Source of the DNA: Holosporaceae bacterium
GTDB lineage: Bacteria > Pseudomonadota > Alphaproteobacteria > UBA3830
Reading direction: 5' to 3'
Assembly (NCBI GenBank): GCA_031288435.1
Contig: JAITRK010000050.1
Span: 1 to 7,957, forward strand
DNA: 7,957 nucleotides
The notes below the pieces were generated by a model that ran no database searches, was not told the DNA's origin, and worked only from the letters and a program-made list of their open reading frames with translations. A program made the translations under genes and the position numbers. The stretch's first letter is position 1. The number at the start of each line of letters is the position of its first letter. Below, piece after piece: positions 6,548-7,957 of this stretch.

Positions 6548-6582
6548 CTGCCGTGTCTTTTGGATTTTAGGACGGAATAGCA

Positions 6583-7152
6583 ATGGGTGCGGAAATTACC
6601 GCCATAAACGCCTTGGCTAGCAGGTATGTGGGATCGCTCCATGCGGCAGCGGTTGATATGGGATTGGAACAATTGGTCTCGGAGCAGCTGCGATCCATAA
6701 AAAAAATGATCATGTCCGTCGGTAATCACGAAAAATTTCTAAAAAAACTAGGGCTATTGAAATCCATTGGCCTTCGATATGTGGAATATCTGAAAAATAC
6801 GTTGGAATTGTGCGGCATTCTCGGCAATTTCCTCGATATTCTAGCTCTCAACGGCAGAATTAATATGCTGCCTGAAATTTGCGACGCCTACGAGGCTCTA
6901 GTTGACAAAATCGCTGGCCGAAAACGGATATTTCTGACTTTTGCTCGAGAAATTCCAGCACAGGAGCAAAGCAAATTGAGAGACGATCTCGCCGACGTAT
7001 TTGGCAAGAATGTGGAGTATCATGTGCATATCGATCCGTCCATAATTGATGGATTTAAGGTGCAGCACCGTTCCAAAATTCTTGATTATTCCATAAAATC
7101 TAAGATACGCCGTTTACAAAACGCCATAGGGAGAGAAGACGATGAAGATTAA
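6583..7152 (+). CDS. atpH: ATP synthase F1 subunit delta
   Basis: The delta subunit sits on top of the F1 head and ties it to the peripheral stalk, holding the alpha3-beta3 ring still while the rotor turns. At 189 residues it has the family's usual length. The N-terminal half is helical; the segment [18 protein letters not shown] (about 92-109) matches the family's NFL-x-x-LA-x-N-R-x-x-x-LP pattern. The C-terminal half ends [20 protein letters not shown] (positions about 150-169), then K-x-K-I-R-R-L, the family signature, although the usual GG-V-x-x-x-G is altered to [13 protein letters not shown] (6569-6572) lies ten bases before the ATG, a slightly long spacing. Its last 11 bases overlap the atpA start, so the two are co-transcribed and probably translationally coupled. 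No atpF-like gene precedes it, as expected for alphaproteobacteria. Confidence 0.93.
   Translation: MGAEITAINALASRYVGSLHAAAVDMGLEQLVSEQLRSIKKMIMSVGNHEKFLKKLGLLKSIGLRYVEYLKNTLELCGILGNFLDILALNGRINMLPEICDAYEALVDKIAGRKRIFLTFAREIPAQEQSKLRDDLADVFGKNVEYHVHIDPSIIDGFKVQHRSKILDYSIKSKIRRLQNAIGREDDED
7128..7133 (+). promoter_or_regulatory. Ribosome binding site of atpA inside atpH
   Basis: AGGGAG lies eight bases before the atpA ATG at 7142 and within the last codons of atpH. This supports the overlapping start and continuous translation across the two genes. Confidence 0.7.
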
Positions 7153-7957
7153 CGCCTCCGAAGTTAGCTCCATCATAAAAAAACGCATAGAGAAATTTGA
7201 TCCAGGACCGGAATTAATTGAAGTTGGCAATGTGTTGTCCGTCAGGGATGGAGTTGCGAAGATATATGGCCTAGACGGCGTGGCCATGAACGAAATGGTA
7301 GTATTCGAATCAGGCGTCAGCGGAATCGCTCTGAGCATCGAATCGGATACAGTGGACGTCGTGTTGCTGGGCGAGAATCACCTGGTACGCGAAGGCATGG
7401 GGGTTCGCCGATCAGAAAAGATAGTGGAAGTTCCCGTTGGAAAAGGGCTATTGGGACGCGTCGTAAACGCGCTCGGAGAGCCCATAGATGGTAAAGGCGC
7501 AATAAAAGCGACCGAGAAAAGAGCCGTGGACGTAAAAGCTCCAGGCATAATTTCCAGAGTCTCGGTACGAGAGCCAATGCAAACCGGTCTAAAAGCAATT
7601 GATTCCATTGTGCCCATAGGCCGCGGTCAAAGAGAGCTTATCATCGGGGATCGCCAAACCGGAAAGACCACAATTGCGCTGGACACCATAATCAATCAGA
7701 GACACGCTTTTGAAAACAACATAGAGAATGAAAAATTGTACTGCATATATGTTGTCATTGGCCAGAAAAGATTTTCCGTTGCCCAGATTGTAAAAACTCT
7801 TTCAGACGTTGGCGCAATGGATTATACCATAGTGGTTGCCGCCACAGCTTCGGAAGTTGCAACGCTGCAATATCTCGCTCCATACTGCGGTTGCGTAATG
7901 GGTGAGTATTTTCGGGACAACGGCATGCATGCGCTAATAATATACGACGATTTGTCA
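7142..7957 (+). CDS. atpA: ATP synthase F1 subunit alpha, N-terminal 272 residues (3' end outside window)
   Basis: The alpha subunit forms, with beta, the hexameric F1 head of the proton-driven ATP synthase; its own nucleotide sites are regulatory rather than catalytic. The window shows the beta-barrel domain (about 25-95: [20 protein letters not shown], then [21 protein letters not shown] at about 97-117) and most of the nucleotide-binding domain. Walker A is GDRQTGKT at 169-176, and the Walker B strand ALIIYDD is at 264-270, just before the edge. GQKR at 207-210, VAQIVKTL at 213-220, ATASE at 234-238 and LQYLAPY at 242-248 are all standard. The short N-terminus [15 protein letters not shown] is typical of the helix that meets delta. 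The start at 7142 has a good ribosome binding site and an 11-base overlap with atpH. The atpG, atpD and atpC genes would be expected to the right. Composition looks ordinary for the flanks. Confidence 0.97.
   Translation, partial: MKINASEVSSIIKKRIEKFDPGPELIEVGNVLSVRDGVAKIYGLDGVAMNEMVVFESGVSGIALSIESDTVDVVLLGENHLVREGMGVRRSEKIVEVPVGKGLLGRVVNALGEPIDGKGAIKATEKRAVDVKAPGIISRVSVREPMQTGLKAIDSIVPIGRGQRELIIGDRQTGKTTIALDTIINQRHAFENNIENEKLYCIYVVIGQKRFSVAQIVKTLSDVGAMDYTIVVAATASEVATLQYLAPYCGCVMGEYFRDNGMHALIIYDDLS

Larger units (their letters stand above)
6274..6568. other. Gene-poor spacer before the ATP synthase genes
   Basis: This 300-base stretch holds no convincing gene. It contains one AT-rich hairpin (6394-6420) and a 48-codon open frame (6424-6570) that I do not support as a gene. 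No hairpin with a T tract is present, so I cannot say where the transcript of the small exported gene ends. Read-through into atpH remains possible. Confidence 0.5.

Noticed and set aside
6424..6570. Plus-strand 48-codon open frame just before atpH, with a hydrophobic end
   Set aside because: It starts with MFTHECAWLEAG and has a hydrophobic stretch near its end, but only a weak AAAGAAAAG upstream, and it runs into the atpH ribosome site. It may be chance; conservation would be needed to accept it.
6460..6729. Minus-strand 89-codon open frame
   Set aside because: Half of it is antisense to atpH, and it has no protein-like features.
7114..7617. Minus-strand open frames opposite atpA
   Set aside because: AtpA is unambiguous on the plus strand, with Walker A and B motifs; the reverse frames are shadows.

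Overview
The window reads as part of an alphaproteobacterial genome, quite possibly from a host-associated or intracellular lineage. The best taxonomic evidence is the ATP synthase block. atpH is followed directly by atpA, and no atpF reading frame lies upstream; the split atpHAGDC cluster is usual in alphaproteobacteria. The AtpA segments [14 protein letters not shown] and [19 protein letters not shown] are of the alphaproteobacterial/mitochondrial type. Genus and family cannot be fixed from this window. The intracellular-lifestyle idea is an inference from the moderate-to-low G+C and the load of exported proteins of unknown function.

Layout, left to right: (1) 1-484, minus strand, 5' part of a transketolase gene running off the left edge. 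(2) 485-714, a spacer with two inverted repeats. (3) 715-4290, minus strand, one very large gene for a 1191-residue protein with a signal peptide and no recognisable domain. (4) 4291-4488, a spacer with a weak promoter candidate. (5) 4489-5361, minus strand, a signal-peptide-bearing outer-membrane beta-barrel protein with a good promoter upstream. (6) about 5362-5748, a long divergent intergenic region. (7) 5749-6273, plus strand, a small exported, beta-rich protein with a faint fimbrial-subunit/Ig-fold look. (8) 6274-6582, a gene-poor spacer. (9) 6583-7152, plus strand, atpH (F1 delta). (10) 7142 to the right edge, plus strand, atpA (F1 alpha), truncated by the window and overlapping atpH by 11 bases.

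Two ordinary housekeeping loci, central carbon metabolism on the left and oxidative phosphorylation on the right, therefore flank a block of three genes that all encode exported proteins. Two run left and one runs right from the divergent region. The block looks more AT-rich than its flanks, especially the giant gene. I see no transposase, integrase, tRNA, CRISPR array or secretion machinery. The most interesting content is the giant exported orphan protein, whose signal-peptide junction carries a 21-base tandem duplication, and its possible partnership with the neighbouring surface proteins. I do not recognise a known system in the three-gene block and do not assign it one.
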